Shown here: positions 1 through 9,390 of the stretch, piece by piece
How the letters are laid out: each line of letters opens with the position of its first letter
How positions within the stretch are numbered: the stretch's first letter is position 1
Assembly: GCA_001779235.1 (NCBI GenBank)
Contig: MFJN01000028.1
Location: 1 to 34,394, forward strand
Reading direction: 5' to 3'
Source of the DNA: Candidatus Gottesmanbacteria bacterium RIFCSPHIGHO2_02_FULL_40_13
Lineage (GTDB): Bacteria > Patescibacteriota > Microgenomatia > 2-02-FULL-39-11
Length of the DNA stretch: 34,394 nucleotides
Notes under the pieces: generated by a model
Told to the model about the DNA's origin: nothing
What the model saw: the letters and a program-made list of their open reading frames with translations, nothing else
The model's database searches: none
Translations under genes and position numbers: made by a program

Positions 1-534
1 GTTTTGGGGAGCAAAACTTTGCCAGACGTTTCTGGTTTCTTTATTAATCAGAAAACCGAAGGGAAAATATTGGCGTTGGCGAACTTTGATAAAGGATTCT
101 ATATCGCTGCTGATTTTGACTTCAATATTGTTTTTGACTGCCCGCCTGACCGCTCTTCTTTTGGCCTGGGAAAAATTATTAAAAATAAAATCAAGAGGTT
201 TTTTTAGGTCTATTACGATGGTAGTAGTCGGATTAAACGGATTCATGTCAACAGTAAAACCGCTATTTAAAATGTTATCTTTTTTCTTTTGGGATTTTTT
301 ACTATCAGAGGCAACCAGCGGAGCAAGTTTTAATCTGAAAATATTATTTTCGCGGATAAAATTTTTATATTCCTCGAGAGGGTATATTTCTCCGGATCTT
401 GGAATTTTGGCAAAATTACTCATCAGTGGCATTTTCCGCAGATAACACAAAGAGGTGTTTATTTTTTTTACCTGCCAGCCAAGACTTTTCATGAACACGG
501 CAAACTTAGTTGATTGTCGTATATCTTTACGCAT
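1..534 (-). CDS. FemAB-like peptidoglycan bridge / aminoacyltransferase family protein, N-terminal part (truncated by window start)
   Basis: Minus strand read from ATG at 534: MRKDIRQSTKFAVFMKSLGWQVKK...FNPTTTIVIDLKKPLDFIFNNFSQAKRRAVRRAVKNNIEVKISSDIESFIKVRQRQYFPF..., open through base 1; FemAB-type core motif. Absent from the ORF track because it has no stop inside the window; the plus-strand ORFs 4..207 and 86..445 are its antisense. Confidence 0.75.
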   Translation of the reverse strand, partial: MRKDIRQSTKFAVFMKSLGWQVKKINTSLCYLRKMPLMSNFAKIPRSGEIYPLEEYKNFIRENNIFRLKLAPLVASDSKKSQKKKDNILNSGFTVDMNPFNPTTTIVIDLKKPLDFIFNNFSQAKRRAVRRAVKNNIEVKISSDIESFIKVRQRQYFPFGFLINKETRNVWQSFAPQN

Positions 535-579
535 AAGATAATACAAATTAATTATTTTGGCGGTAAGGAATAAATTTCC

Positions 580-1941
580 TCAAGCTTTTTTATATTTTTT
601 ATCCGATTCAAAATTTGCCGATATTTTTCGGTTTTCAGCATAGGTCATAGCCAGATTATGCCTCATGGAAATATTCCAGGGAGACTGTTTTAAGCTTAAA
701 GCGTAGAAGGATTCCGGATCTTTCCAGTCATAATTTCTGACGACAGTCCGGAAAAATAATAATAATACCGCCATAATCACCAACACACAGAACAGTCTTT
801 TTATTTCATAATTCCTGGAATTTGACCAAATTTTATAAATTAAAAAGGAGACCAGTGAAAATACAGCCACGGACGGAAGATATAAATAATGCTCGGCTTC
901 TATATTATTAATGGGAATTATTCCTGAGACAGGCAGGATTGTGATAATAAACCAGCCAAAGGCAAAAAAATAAATTTTATTAAACTTCCAATATTTTGCT
1001 ATGATAAAGATTGCGACAATAACAAAAAAGCTAAAAATTAATACCCAGGGATTTAAAAAAGATGTTATTATTTCAGGCTTTCTGGCAACGATAAGATCTT
1101 TAGGAAAAAATAATACCAAAAGATAATTAAAAAAAACTTTACTGAAGGTAAATAATCTAACTTCAAGATGACTGCTGTATAAAGTAGGAACATCGTAAAA
1201 GTTAAAGGAATTGAGAAAATTAAGTTTAGTGAAGCGGAGAAAAATGTAGATTAAATCAACTGTCAGAAATAGCCCAAGGAGTAATATCGGCCTTCGAGAT
1301 TTGATTTTTAAATTCATAAATATCAGCATGAGAATAATTAGAAAGGGCAGAATTATACCGGATTCTTTTGATAATATAGAAAAAATGAAAAAGGCAGCAG
1401 ATCCGGTAAACAGCATAAAATTAAACCTCCGACTGGTAAAAAATTGAATGGTGATCAATAAGCATCCCAGCAGAAAATAAGTATACAAAGGATCAGTGCG
1501 TCCTGAAGCGTAAGCGACAGCTTCAGTCTGGACGGGATGGATGATAAATAAGAGGGATGTAAAAAAAGAAATAAATTTTTTGTTAAATAATTTTTGCAAA
1601 ACCAGATAAACCAATAAACCGTTGAAAAAATGGAGCATGATGCTGGTCAGATGATAACCCGCAGGGTTTAATTTCCAGAGGCGGTAATCAAATGCCAGTG
1701 ACAAAAGAAGTAAGGGGCGGTACATATTACTGATTTTACCTGCTCCGGCTGTCATATTTTGGGTAAAATACTTAGGCAGATAAGAAAGATTTTGGATGTA
1801 GCTATTTTTATAGATAAGCTCTTCATCGTCAAAGAAAAGTTTGTTTTGCAGAATATTGAAATAAGCGGCTGAAGTTATTAGAAATAAAACAACACCTATA
1901 AATAAATTAAAATAACGTGAAGATGTTATTTGCTTATACAT
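580..1941 (-). CDS. Multi-pass membrane protein, TMTC/O-mannosyltransferase-like (DUF1736/TPR type), short C-terminal TPR-like tail
   Basis: N-terminal FDDEELIYKNSYIQNLSYLPKYF, YRPLLLLSLAFDYRLWKLNPAGYHLTSIMLHFFNGLLVY, IIHPVQTEAVAYASGRTDPLY; many TM segments. Confidence 0.75.
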   Translation of the reverse strand: MYKQITSSRYFNLFIGVVLFLITSAAYFNILQNKLFFDDEELIYKNSYIQNLSYLPKYFTQNMTAGAGKISNMYRPLLLLSLAFDYRLWKLNPAGYHLTSIMLHFFNGLLVYLVLQKLFNKKFISFFTSLLFIIHPVQTEAVAYASGRTDPLYTYFLLGCLLITIQFFTSRRFNFMLFTGSAAFFIFSILSKESGIILPFLIILMLIFMNLKIKSRRPILLLGLFLTVDLIYIFLRFTKLNFLNSFNFYDVPTLYSSHLEVRLFTFSKVFFNYLLVLFFPKDLIVARKPEIITSFLNPWVLIFSFFVIVAIFIIAKYWKFNKIYFFAFGWFIITILPVSGIIPINNIEAEHYLYLPSVAVFSLVSFLIYKIWSNSRNYEIKRLFCVLVIMAVLLLFFRTVVRNYDWKDPESFYALSLKQSPWNISMRHNLAMTYAENRKISANFESDKKYKKA

Positions 1942-2000
1942 TAATTAGGCAGCGTTCATTATTAACTTGAACAGTATGACCGCTGCACAAAGAGCCGTAA

Positions 2001-2018
2001 CCCTGATTATCATCAGGG
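2001..2018. repeat. Hairpin CCCTGAT-TATC-ATCAGGG in the intergenic region upstream (minus sense) of the TMTC-like gene
   Basis: ccctgattatcatcaggg: 7-bp stem, 4-nt loop; minus-strand right flank TTACGGC matches that of the thyA palindromic element. Confidence 0.6.
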
Positions 2019-2048
2019 ACGAGCCCTTAGGTTATTTGACCCGGTTTT

Positions 2049-3053
2049 TCAACGAAGGTAGCTTATCAGATTCAGGATTAATTGTCGCAGGCGGTAAATA
2101 AAATTATATAAACGGTAAACGTTTTTATATATTACCAGGTCAAAACTGCCTGCCAGCTCGACAAGTGTAGGGCCGTAACCCTGTTTAAATTTATGAAACC
2201 CGTACCAGTCATCCTTAGGATCGGCATTGAATCCGAGCGATCCCCACATATCAAACAACTTCGCATTATTTTTTTTACCAAACTTGATTGCCTCCCACAT
2301 CATTAGATTTGAGGACATGACATTTTTAAATAGAGTTGAAGAGGCTCCATAGGGATAATACAAACAACCGTTAAATAAAAAGAGTATCCAGGCAGTCAAA
2401 ACATAGCGTTTTTCTTTTTGATACACCGCAGTGAATAAATGGGCAATTTTTGCACTCCTCAGAGTTTCCCACATCTGACGGTGATAGCGAATATTATGAG
2501 CATAAAATTTCTGCCTGATAGTTGTTTCAGTCATTAATTTCAGATAACTCTGAAACGCTTCTGCGGAATTATCTTCCATAACCACAACTCCGTTTTTTTG
2601 GGCCACTTTTAAGTTGTAGCGGGTTTTCGGATGCATGGCTTTTAGCAAGTCTTCTTCACTTTTTGTCAGATCTAGCTGAAAGGTGTACTTAGTAAAAAGA
2701 GGATGAGGGGATCGCATAAGACTGATTTTCCAATTATCTTTTTCTACATTTGGTTCCAATTTAATAAAAATACATTTGTATTTTTTTCCAACTTCAACAA
2801 GTTTTTTCTGCATTTCGGAACTGGGAATTCCGCCTTTTGGCAAATACCCTATGTTATAATCGGTGAAAGGAAGAGGGTGGATGGTGATTTGTGCTGTTTC
2901 GACCAGTTTATCTTTTTCATAACTTCCCAAACGGATAACTTCCAGACCAGTTTTTTGTCTGAATTCCCCCCACTCCCAAGATTGCATAGGATGAGTAGCG
3001 AGAAGGTCAAATCGGCTTTTATATTCAATTGTAACTTCTTCGACTTTTAACAT
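2049..3053 (-). CDS. FemAB-like lipid II aminoacyltransferase / GNAT-fold protein
   Basis: 334 aa; HPMQSWEWGEFRQKTGLEVIRLG, LPKGGIP, LDLTKSEEDLLKAMHPKTRYNLKVAQKNGV, YYPYGASS, YGFHKFKQGYGP are FemAB/FemX hallmarks. Confidence 0.85.
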   Translation of the reverse strand: MLKVEEVTIEYKSRFDLLATHPMQSWEWGEFRQKTGLEVIRLGSYEKDKLVETAQITIHPLPFTDYNIGYLPKGGIPSSEMQKKLVEVGKKYKCIFIKLEPNVEKDNWKISLMRSPHPLFTKYTFQLDLTKSEEDLLKAMHPKTRYNLKVAQKNGVVVMEDNSAEAFQSYLKLMTETTIRQKFYAHNIRYHRQMWETLRSAKIAHLFTAVYQKEKRYVLTAWILFLFNGCLYYPYGASSTLFKNVMSSNLMMWEAIKFGKKNNAKLFDMWGSLGFNADPKDDWYGFHKFKQGYGPTLVELAGSFDLVIYKNVYRLYNFIYRLRQLILNLISYLR

Positions 3054-3054
3054 A

Positions 3055-3087
3055 TTGGACAGTCCAAGATTTATGTTATCATATAAT
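3055..3087 (+). promoter_or_regulatory. Divergent intergenic region with a 13-nt dyad (TTGGAC-a-GTCCAA, 3055..3067) and a TATAAT -10-like hexamer (3082..3087) followed by AGGAG
   Basis: Direct reading of the sequence between the start codons of 2049..3053(-) and 3105..3545(+). Confidence 0.4.
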
Positions 3088-3104
3088 AGGAGAGAATAAA
3101 AAAG

Positions 3105-3545
3105 ATGAAGGAGAAATTTCTAAAAGGAAACAATATTCATCAATGGATTCTTGCCGCAACAATAATAGTGGTGGTATTTATAGCATTGAGCGTGACCCAA
3201 AAGAGCAAATATTTAAGCTCGGGTTTTTTGAAAAATCCGGGTACTACACTTGATATTAGCCCGACCGTTACAGTGCAAATTACCCTCCCACAAGCGTTGA
3301 CTAAGTCTGATTATATAGACAAAGCAGTTGAAAATTTGGCGGTCAAATTAAGTGTCGATAAATCCCAAATTACCGTTGAACGTTCTGAAGAGTATCTTTG
3401 GAATGATGCCAGCCTCGGTTGTCCTCAAAAAGGCATGTTTTATGCGCAGATCATTATTCCGGGATTTACCATCGATTTATCACATAGCGGCACAATATAT
3501 TCTTACCATGCCGGATCAAATCGGGTAGTCAGCTGTCAGAACTAA
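3105..3545 (+). CDS. Membrane-anchored hypothetical protein with a small conserved C-terminal domain (LGCPQ...GxxYAQxIxPGFxI...Y.YH)
   Basis: N-terminal TM helix; domain ASLGCPQKGMFYAQIIIPGFTIDLSHSGTIYSYHAGSNRVVSC; AGGAG upstream of ATG. Confidence 0.7.
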   Translation: MKEKFLKGNNIHQWILAATIIVVVFIALSVTQKSKYLSSGFLKNPGTTLDISPTVTVQITLPQALTKSDYIDKAVENLAVKLSVDKSQITVERSEEYLWNDASLGCPQKGMFYAQIIIPGFTIDLSHSGTIYSYHAGSNRVVSCQN

Positions 3546-5369
3546 ATTCCTCAAATAATCTGGTATTTCTAAAATAAACCTGGAAACGTCATTGGAGTTT
3601 CTCTGGCCGAAATAAAGTCTTTGGGCAGCATAGGTCAAATACAGTTTTTCTTTGGCGCGCGTAATTCCCACATAACAGAGGCGTCGTTCTTCCTCAAGCT
3701 CATGCGGATCAGCAAGTGTTCTGGAATGAGGAAAGAGCCCTTCTTCCATGCCAACCATAAAAACTTTTTTAAACTCCAGACCTTTGGCTGCATGCATGGT
3801 CATCAGAGTCACGGCTTTTTTATTTTCGTCTCCTAGAGTGGGCGTTTCAGGAAGATATTCCCGCTCGACCAGAGAGACATTTTCCAAAAACTGCCAAAGA
3901 ATTTTAAATTCCGCCGCCACCGATCTCAGTTCCTTAATATTTTCCAGCCTGTTCAAATCCTCGCTGTCTTTGGCATTAAAACGTTCCAGATATGAGGTGA
4001 TTTTCAATGTTTCGTCTAATATTTCCAGAGTGGATTTTTCGGAATGTAAATTTCTCTCTGTGAATTTTTCCCGCCAGGCCAAAAAAATCTGCAGCTTTTT
4101 TTTGCCAAGTTTTTCTATTCTTTTTTGGGAAATTCTATCCGCCGGATTAGACAGAAGGCGCAAATACGCTAAAAGATCTTTAATTTCTTTTCTTTCGTAA
4201 AATCTGACCCCGCCAACCAGCACATAGGAAATTCCCAAATGTAAAAAAACTTCTTCAATGACCCTGCTTTGAGCGTTAGTGCGGTATAAAACAGCATAGT
4301 CCGAAAAGTTTATATTTTTCTGATCCGCTAAAATTTCCCGGATTATAAATTTTGCTTCATCCTGTTCATTTCTAGCCTGACAGACAGTTACAGAATCGCC
4401 TTTATTATTCTTGGTCCAAAGTTTTAAGATAGGATGAGACCGGTTTTGGGAAATCACGGCGAAGGCTGCATCAAGAATATTTTGGGTTGACCTATAATTT
4501 TGCTCCAAATTAAATATCCGGCAGTTTGGGAAATCCTCTTTGAATTTGATTATATTTTTATAATCCGCACCCCTCCAGGCATAAATACTTTGCGAGGCGT
4601 CACCTACGACACAGACATTTTTCCACCTATGGCTTAAAATCCGGCCCAACTCATATTGAGCCCGGTTGGTGTCCTGATATTCGTCGATGAGAATATATTT
4701 ATAAATTTCCTGGTATTTCAGGCTTATATTCTTATTTTCATTAAAAAGTTTTATAGCGGTGAAGATCAGATCGTCAAAATCCAGTGCGTTATTTTCTTTG
4801 AGAAGTTTTTGGTAAGCAAGATAGATACTCGCTACTTTTTGCTGGAAGAAACCCCGGGCTAAATTTAAATATTCTCCTGCAGAAATCAATTCATTTTTGG
4901 CTCCGGAAATCATTGCTCCGATAACTGCCGGACTGTTGGTCTTGAGATCCAGATTGAGACTGGTCAGAATATCTTTAATGGCCTCTTTTTTATCTGTTTC
5001 GTCATAAATGAGAAAATTAGGATTAAATCCGATAGCAGTACCTTCCAAACGCAGTAATTTGGCGCAAAAAGAATGAAATGTGCCCGAAAATGGAAGGTTG
5101 GCAGACAAAGAGGACAGCGAATTCCCATCGCCTATGCCAAGAAGCCGGCTGATTCTTGATTTCATTTCCCCGGCTGCTTTATTGGTAAATGTAACCATGA
5201 GAATATTTTGCGGAGATACCTTTTTATGTAAAATAAGATAAGCGACTTTATAAGTTAAGACTCTTGTTTTTCCGGATCCTGCTCCGGCTAAGATTAAAAC
5301 CGGACCGTCAGTTTCTTCAACTGCCAGTTGTTGTGCGGGGTTCAAATGTTTAAGTAAGGATAATTCCAT
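3516..5369 (-). CDS. pcrA: UvrD/PcrA/Rep superfamily 1 ATP-dependent DNA helicase (compact)
   Basis: LNPAQQLAVEETDGPVLILAGAGSGKTRVL (Walker A), ILIDEYQDTNRAQYEL (DExx), VVGDASQSIYAWRGAD, LEQNYRST, TMHAAKGLEFKKVFMVGMEEGLFPH, EEERRLCYVGITRAKEKLYL. Confidence 0.95.
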   Translation of the reverse strand: MELSLLKHLNPAQQLAVEETDGPVLILAGAGSGKTRVLTYKVAYLILHKKVSPQNILMVTFTNKAAGEMKSRISRLLGIGDGNSLSSLSANLPFSGTFHSFCAKLLRLEGTAIGFNPNFLIYDETDKKEAIKDILTSLNLDLKTNSPAVIGAMISGAKNELISAGEYLNLARGFFQQKVASIYLAYQKLLKENNALDFDDLIFTAIKLFNENKNISLKYQEIYKYILIDEYQDTNRAQYELGRILSHRWKNVCVVGDASQSIYAWRGADYKNIIKFKEDFPNCRIFNLEQNYRSTQNILDAAFAVISQNRSHPILKLWTKNNKGDSVTVCQARNEQDEAKFIIREILADQKNINFSDYAVLYRTNAQSRVIEEVFLHLGISYVLVGGVRFYERKEIKDLLAYLRLLSNPADRISQKRIEKLGKKKLQIFLAWREKFTERNLHSEKSTLEILDETLKITSYLERFNAKDSEDLNRLENIKELRSVAAEFKILWQFLENVSLVEREYLPETPTLGDENKKAVTLMTMHAAKGLEFKKVFMVGMEEGLFPHSRTLADPHELEEERRLCYVGITRAKEKLYLTYAAQRLYFGQRNSNDVSRFILEIPDYLRNLVLTADYPI

Positions 5370-5413
5370 GTTACAATATCTTACTATAAAACCGGATTGT
5401 TATCACAGCCGTT

Positions 5414-6100
5414 ATGAACGGAAAAAAATACATCATAGGTAACTGGAAGTCGAATAAAATTTTGTCAGACGTCCGGTCATGGTTTACTAAGTTCAACTCA
5501 CTTTATAAATCAGACAATAAAATTTCACTAGATAATCTGGAAATAGTAATTTGTCCTCCTTTCATCTATTTGCCCGAAGCCGATAATCTTATTAAAAAAT
5601 TTAATCTGCCCATAAGTCTTGGCGTTCAAGATATTTCCCCTTTTCCTCAGGGAGCATACACCGGTGAGGTTGGAGCCAGCCAAATCGCTGATTTTGCTAA
5701 ATTTGTTCTTGTAGGACACTCGGAAAGAAGAAGTAATTTCGGAGAAACTGATAAATTGCTGTTTGCCAAGGTCGATCAGGCTGATAAAAACGGCTTACAG
5801 GTGGTTTATTGTGTTGCGGATAATCAAACCCTGATACCTCAATCTGTCACAATGGTTGCTTACGAGCCTGTTTGGGCAATTGGAACAGGAAAGACTGAAT
5901 CAGGAGAAAATGCCGGCAAAGTTGCCGACAGCATCCGAGGTAACTTGAAGACGCTTAAAATAATATACGGGGGCAGCGTCAACTCTAAAAATATTACAGA
6001 TTTTTTAACGGGGAATAGACTGGACGGGGTATTGCCGGGAGGAGCCAGTCTTGACGCGGGTTCGTTTTGGGAGATGATCGTCAATGCCTCAAGGATTTAA
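5414..6100 (+). CDS. tpiA: Triosephosphate isomerase (compact, 228 aa)
   Basis: IGNWKSN, VGHSERR, AYEPVWAIGTGK, KIIYGGSVNSKN, GGASLD: Lys, His and Glu catalytic motifs all present. Confidence 0.93.
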   Translation: MNGKKYIIGNWKSNKILSDVRSWFTKFNSLYKSDNKISLDNLEIVICPPFIYLPEADNLIKKFNLPISLGVQDISPFPQGAYTGEVGASQIADFAKFVLVGHSERRSNFGETDKLLFAKVDQADKNGLQVVYCVADNQTLIPQSVTMVAYEPVWAIGTGKTESGENAGKVADSIRGNLKTLKIIYGGSVNSKNITDFLTGNRLDGVLPGGASLDAGSFWEMIVNASRI

Positions 6101-7181
6101 AAGAAAACTTCTGAAATTCAGATTTTTAGTCAAATACGCCTTAATTTTGGGCGTTTGTTTTTTGCTATATATCTTCATCTCTAAGGCGGTATTGCCTCTT
6201 TATAGTTTTACCAAGGCTAACAATATTACCTCCCAGTTTCTGATAAAACTTATAACTAATAAGCAGTTGTCGATCAAATCATATCAGGACAGATCTAATA
6301 TTCTGATTCTGGGCTTTAGCGGAGGAAATCATGAAGGGTCTGATCTGTCAGATACGATGATGGTATTGAGCATCGATCCGAATAAAAAAGATGCCCTTTT
6401 TATTTCCATTCCCAGGGATTTATGGGTACCGTCCTTGAAAGCCAAAATCAATACTGCTTTCCATTATGGTGAAGAAAAAAAACCCGGATCAGGCGGGATG
6501 GTTTTAGCTAAAGCCACAGTATCTGAAGTGATAGGAGAGCCAATTCAGTATGCCCTGGGGTTGGATTTTTCAGGATTTCGGACGCTCATTGATCTTTTAG
6601 ACGGAATCGAGGTCAATATTGAGGATTCATTTGAAGATGATAAATTTCCCATCGAAGGCAAAGAAAACGATTTTTGCGGAGGCGATCCGACTTTTAGCTG
6701 CCGCTACGAAAAAATAAGTTTTATCAAAGGTGTACAGCATATGGATGGAGCTATGGCTTTAAAATATGTGCGCAGCCGCTATGCCAGCGGTAAAGCGGGA
6801 ACCGATTTTTCCAGATCTAAAAGACAACAGCAGGTAATTTTGGCTGTCAGAGAAAAACTGTTCCGTCTTTCTCCGATTAGTGATAGGCAGAAAGTCGTGG
6901 ATTTTATTAATACTTTCAATTCAACTATCAAAGCAGATATGAACTGGTCTGAGAAATTAAGTTTTGCAAGAATATTTTCTACCATGAATAATAAAAACCT
7001 CCGCCATATTACGCTCGATACCGGGGATAAGAAGCAAAATACAAAAGGCTATCTTATCAATCCTCCTCTTTGGCAGTACAATGGAGAATGGGTTTTAGCA
7101 CCAAGAAGTGGTGATTTCAACGAAATTCAGAGTTTTGTAAAGTGTGAGATGTATGATGCTAATTGTCAGATGATGCCTTAA
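6084..7181 (+). CDS. LytR-CpsA-Psr (LCP) family cell-wall glycopolymer ligase
   Basis: N-terminal TM; SDLSDTMMVLSIDPNKKDALFISIPRDLWV, KINTAFHYG, MDGAMALKYVRSRYASGKAGTDFSRSKRQQQVI. Confidence 0.92.
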   Translation: MPQGFKRKLLKFRFLVKYALILGVCFLLYIFISKAVLPLYSFTKANNITSQFLIKLITNKQLSIKSYQDRSNILILGFSGGNHEGSDLSDTMMVLSIDPNKKDALFISIPRDLWVPSLKAKINTAFHYGEEKKPGSGGMVLAKATVSEVIGEPIQYALGLDFSGFRTLIDLLDGIEVNIEDSFEDDKFPIEGKENDFCGGDPTFSCRYEKISFIKGVQHMDGAMALKYVRSRYASGKAGTDFSRSKRQQQVILAVREKLFRLSPISDRQKVVDFINTFNSTIKADMNWSEKLSFARIFSTMNNKNLRHITLDTGDKKQNTKGYLINPPLWQYNGEWVLAPRSGDFNEIQSFVKCEMYDANCQMMP

Positions 7182-7193
7182 AAGATAACTATA

Positions 7194-8594
7194 TCATATC
7201 AAAAGCTTCAATCCTACCAGAAGAAGAAATCCGCTGGCTCCAATCAGATATAAAGTAAGGTTGGTATTGCCTGTAGGAGGCGGTGTGACAGAGGGAGTTG
7301 AAGAGGGATAGGCGGCTGTTGGAGGTGGGGTAGACGAAGGAGAAACGAGTGTTGGGGTAGGAGAGACTTGGGATATTGTCGGAGACACGATCGGCGTGAC
7401 TACGGGAGTTTCCGTCGGGTTGGGAGTCAGGGAGGCTGACGGAGTAGATTCTCCGAGAACCTGTTCTCCGCTTTTAAGTACAATAAACCTTCTGATAATA
7501 TTTATGTTATTTCCATTCTGGTCATATCCTTGAATACTGACATGGTGAACTCCGGGAGGCAGATTTTGGGGAGGGCGCCATGTCCAGCTGCCGCTTGGTC
7601 CGACCGTAATTTGTCCTTTTTGCGGATAAGAATTTACGATGATTAAAAGTTGAGTGTTGGGAGGCGCTGTGCCTTTAATTCTTGGTCTGTTGTCAGATGT
7701 TGTGTCCTCATCTTTTTTGGGAAAAATAAAATCTATACCTCCCTGTGTGATATTGGCAGGAGCGGTTGTTGCTTGAATTAACGGATTTTGAACACCCAGA
7801 ATGTTTAATTGGTTGGATTTTGACAACTGGTCTTTTTTACTGATCAAATCGATAAAATTATAAGAATTGCCAAGATTCATTTCAGGGATTGTCAGATTTT
7901 GCCTGATTGATTTTACATCAATAACAGCATCTGTTTTTTCTTCAGGTGACAGGAAGGCGTTAATTTGTACTATATCATTATCAGCTATCTCCGGTCTGGA
8001 AAGAAGGTCTTGGGAACGCAGGTTATTGAGAGGAATGACGTAATTACCCAAACTGTCTGTTCGGGTTGATAAGGGGAGGCTTTTACCGACAAGAAGATAA
8101 ACAACTGCTCTTTCTACAGTATTTCCATCCCCGGATTTTATTGTGCCGTGAGCCGGAGGTAAAACTGAACCAGCATCCATTTTCACCGAAGTTTTTTGTT
8201 GATAGACTGGGCAAGACATAGAATTTTCACAACCGTTTCCGGAAATTATTTTAATTTGATAAAGTGTATTCTCGGTTAGATTTTGCAGGTTAATGTAATG
8301 AGTGGTATGAACTCTTGATACATTATCAGAATCCAAGTCATCCAAAAAAGTATGTTTATTCTGCCCGGGTGAAGTAACTTCGATGATTCCCGTAACTGCT
8401 TTGGCTGTCAACCAGGATACAGTCATGGAAGACTGAGTGATATTGGTAAAATGTACCTCCAAAGGATCGGCAGTCTGTTTAGCTTTGGAAAAAAAAGTTT
8501 TAGAGCTTTGATCAAAATAAACTGCAGAACCTATGCCTGAAAAAAGAATAAGTAATGCTACAATTGTCGGAATTCTTTTTTGTTTTCGATACAT
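7194..8594 (-). CDS. Surface-exposed FN3/Ig-like domain protein with Pro/Thr/Ser-rich stalk and C-terminal TM
   Basis: FN3-type EVHFTNITQSSMTVSWLTAK; Ig-like DNRPRIKGTAPPNTQLLIIV; low-complexity PTETPVVTPIVSPTISQVSPTPTLV...; C-terminal PPPTGNTNLTLYLIGASGFLLLVGLKLLI. Confidence 0.75.
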   Translation of the reverse strand: MYRKQKRIPTIVALLILFSGIGSAVYFDQSSKTFFSKAKQTADPLEVHFTNITQSSMTVSWLTAKAVTGIIEVTSPGQNKHTFLDDLDSDNVSRVHTTHYINLQNLTENTLYQIKIISGNGCENSMSCPVYQQKTSVKMDAGSVLPPAHGTIKSGDGNTVERAVVYLLVGKSLPLSTRTDSLGNYVIPLNNLRSQDLLSRPEIADNDIVQINAFLSPEEKTDAVIDVKSIRQNLTIPEMNLGNSYNFIDLISKKDQLSKSNQLNILGVQNPLIQATTAPANITQGGIDFIFPKKDEDTTSDNRPRIKGTAPPNTQLLIIVNSYPQKGQITVGPSGSWTWRPPQNLPPGVHHVSIQGYDQNGNNINIIRRFIVLKSGEQVLGESTPSASLTPNPTETPVVTPIVSPTISQVSPTPTLVSPSSTPPPTAAYPSSTPSVTPPPTGNTNLTLYLIGASGFLLLVGLKLLI

Positions 8595-8782
8595 TATTCT
8601 TCGCGATTTTTAAGCTGATTGATTATGTCATTATCAAAATTAGGTGTCAACGGAGTTGTAGATTTCAGCTGGTTTGCAGGTAGAGTCGATGAAGTTTTGG
8701 CATGATAGATGCCAAAAGCTACCCATGCTACCATAGTCAAAAAGATTACAATTGCAATAATAACCAGTTCTTTACGGTTCAT
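8594..8782 (-). CDS. Small single-TM hypothetical protein in a pilus-like gene cluster
   Basis: 62 aa, one N-terminal TM; start and stop codons overlap neighbouring genes (operon-like). Confidence 0.65.
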   Translation of the reverse strand: MNRKELVIIAIVIFLTMVAWVAFGIYHAKTSSTLPANQLKSTTPLTPNFDNDIINQLKNREE

Positions 8783-9383
8783 AATATGTTTTTCCTTTGA
8801 GCGTCATTCTTAATTCAGCGCTTTGTGTACCTCCTTCCTTTAATAATTCCAGGCTTTCTACAGTTATAAGTCGTTTCCAATTAAGAAGATGCTGAATAAA
8901 GTCTGAAGATGATAAATAATTTCCGTTAGTAAGTATAGAAAACTGGATATTTTCAACTTTTCCGGAGGGCGGAAGACGGGAAATTGGGGACCCGTCAATC
9001 TGCAGTTGTATAATGGTAAGGTTCGATTGTCCGGTAAATTTTTCCAGAATATTGGCAAGCTGGTTAAATGCAGCATCTTTCGGCAGCGCCTGATCTATAT
9101 TGGGAATATTTCCTCTGATTTGCTCATATTGTGATTGTGCAGTGATGATATTGCTGATTTTATTCTCATATTCTATGTCAAGTTTTTTCAGTTCGGCCAC
9201 ACTTTTACTTAAAGTAACTGCGGTAATTAGTGTCGGTCTGATAGCAAAAATACCAAAAAAAGATATAGAAAAAAGAGACAATATTAACGACACATAAGAA
9301 GATGTTTTTTTATTTTTCATGATAGGAGTTAATTTTCTGTATGCCTTATTAATTCCTATACGGTGAAAAACTGACGATAACAT
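8772..9383 (-). CDS. pilO: PilO-like type IV pilus inner-membrane alignment protein
   Basis: N-terminal TM then coiled coil (SKSVAELKKLDIEYENKISNIITAQSQYEQIRGNIPNIDQALPKD) and a ferredoxin-like domain; sits directly after a PilN-like gene. Confidence 0.65.
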   Translation of the reverse strand: MLSSVFHRIGINKAYRKLTPIMKNKKTSSYVSLILSLFSISFFGIFAIRPTLITAVTLSKSVAELKKLDIEYENKISNIITAQSQYEQIRGNIPNIDQALPKDAAFNQLANILEKFTGQSNLTIIQLQIDGSPISRLPPSGKVENIQFSILTNGNYLSSSDFIQHLLNWKRLITVESLELLKEGGTQSAELRMTLKGKTYYEP

Positions 9384-9390
9384 ATTTTTT

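Noticed and set aside
4-445. Plus-strand ORFs 4..207 and 86..445
   Set aside because: They are antisense of a FemAB-like gene running off the left edge on the minus strand.
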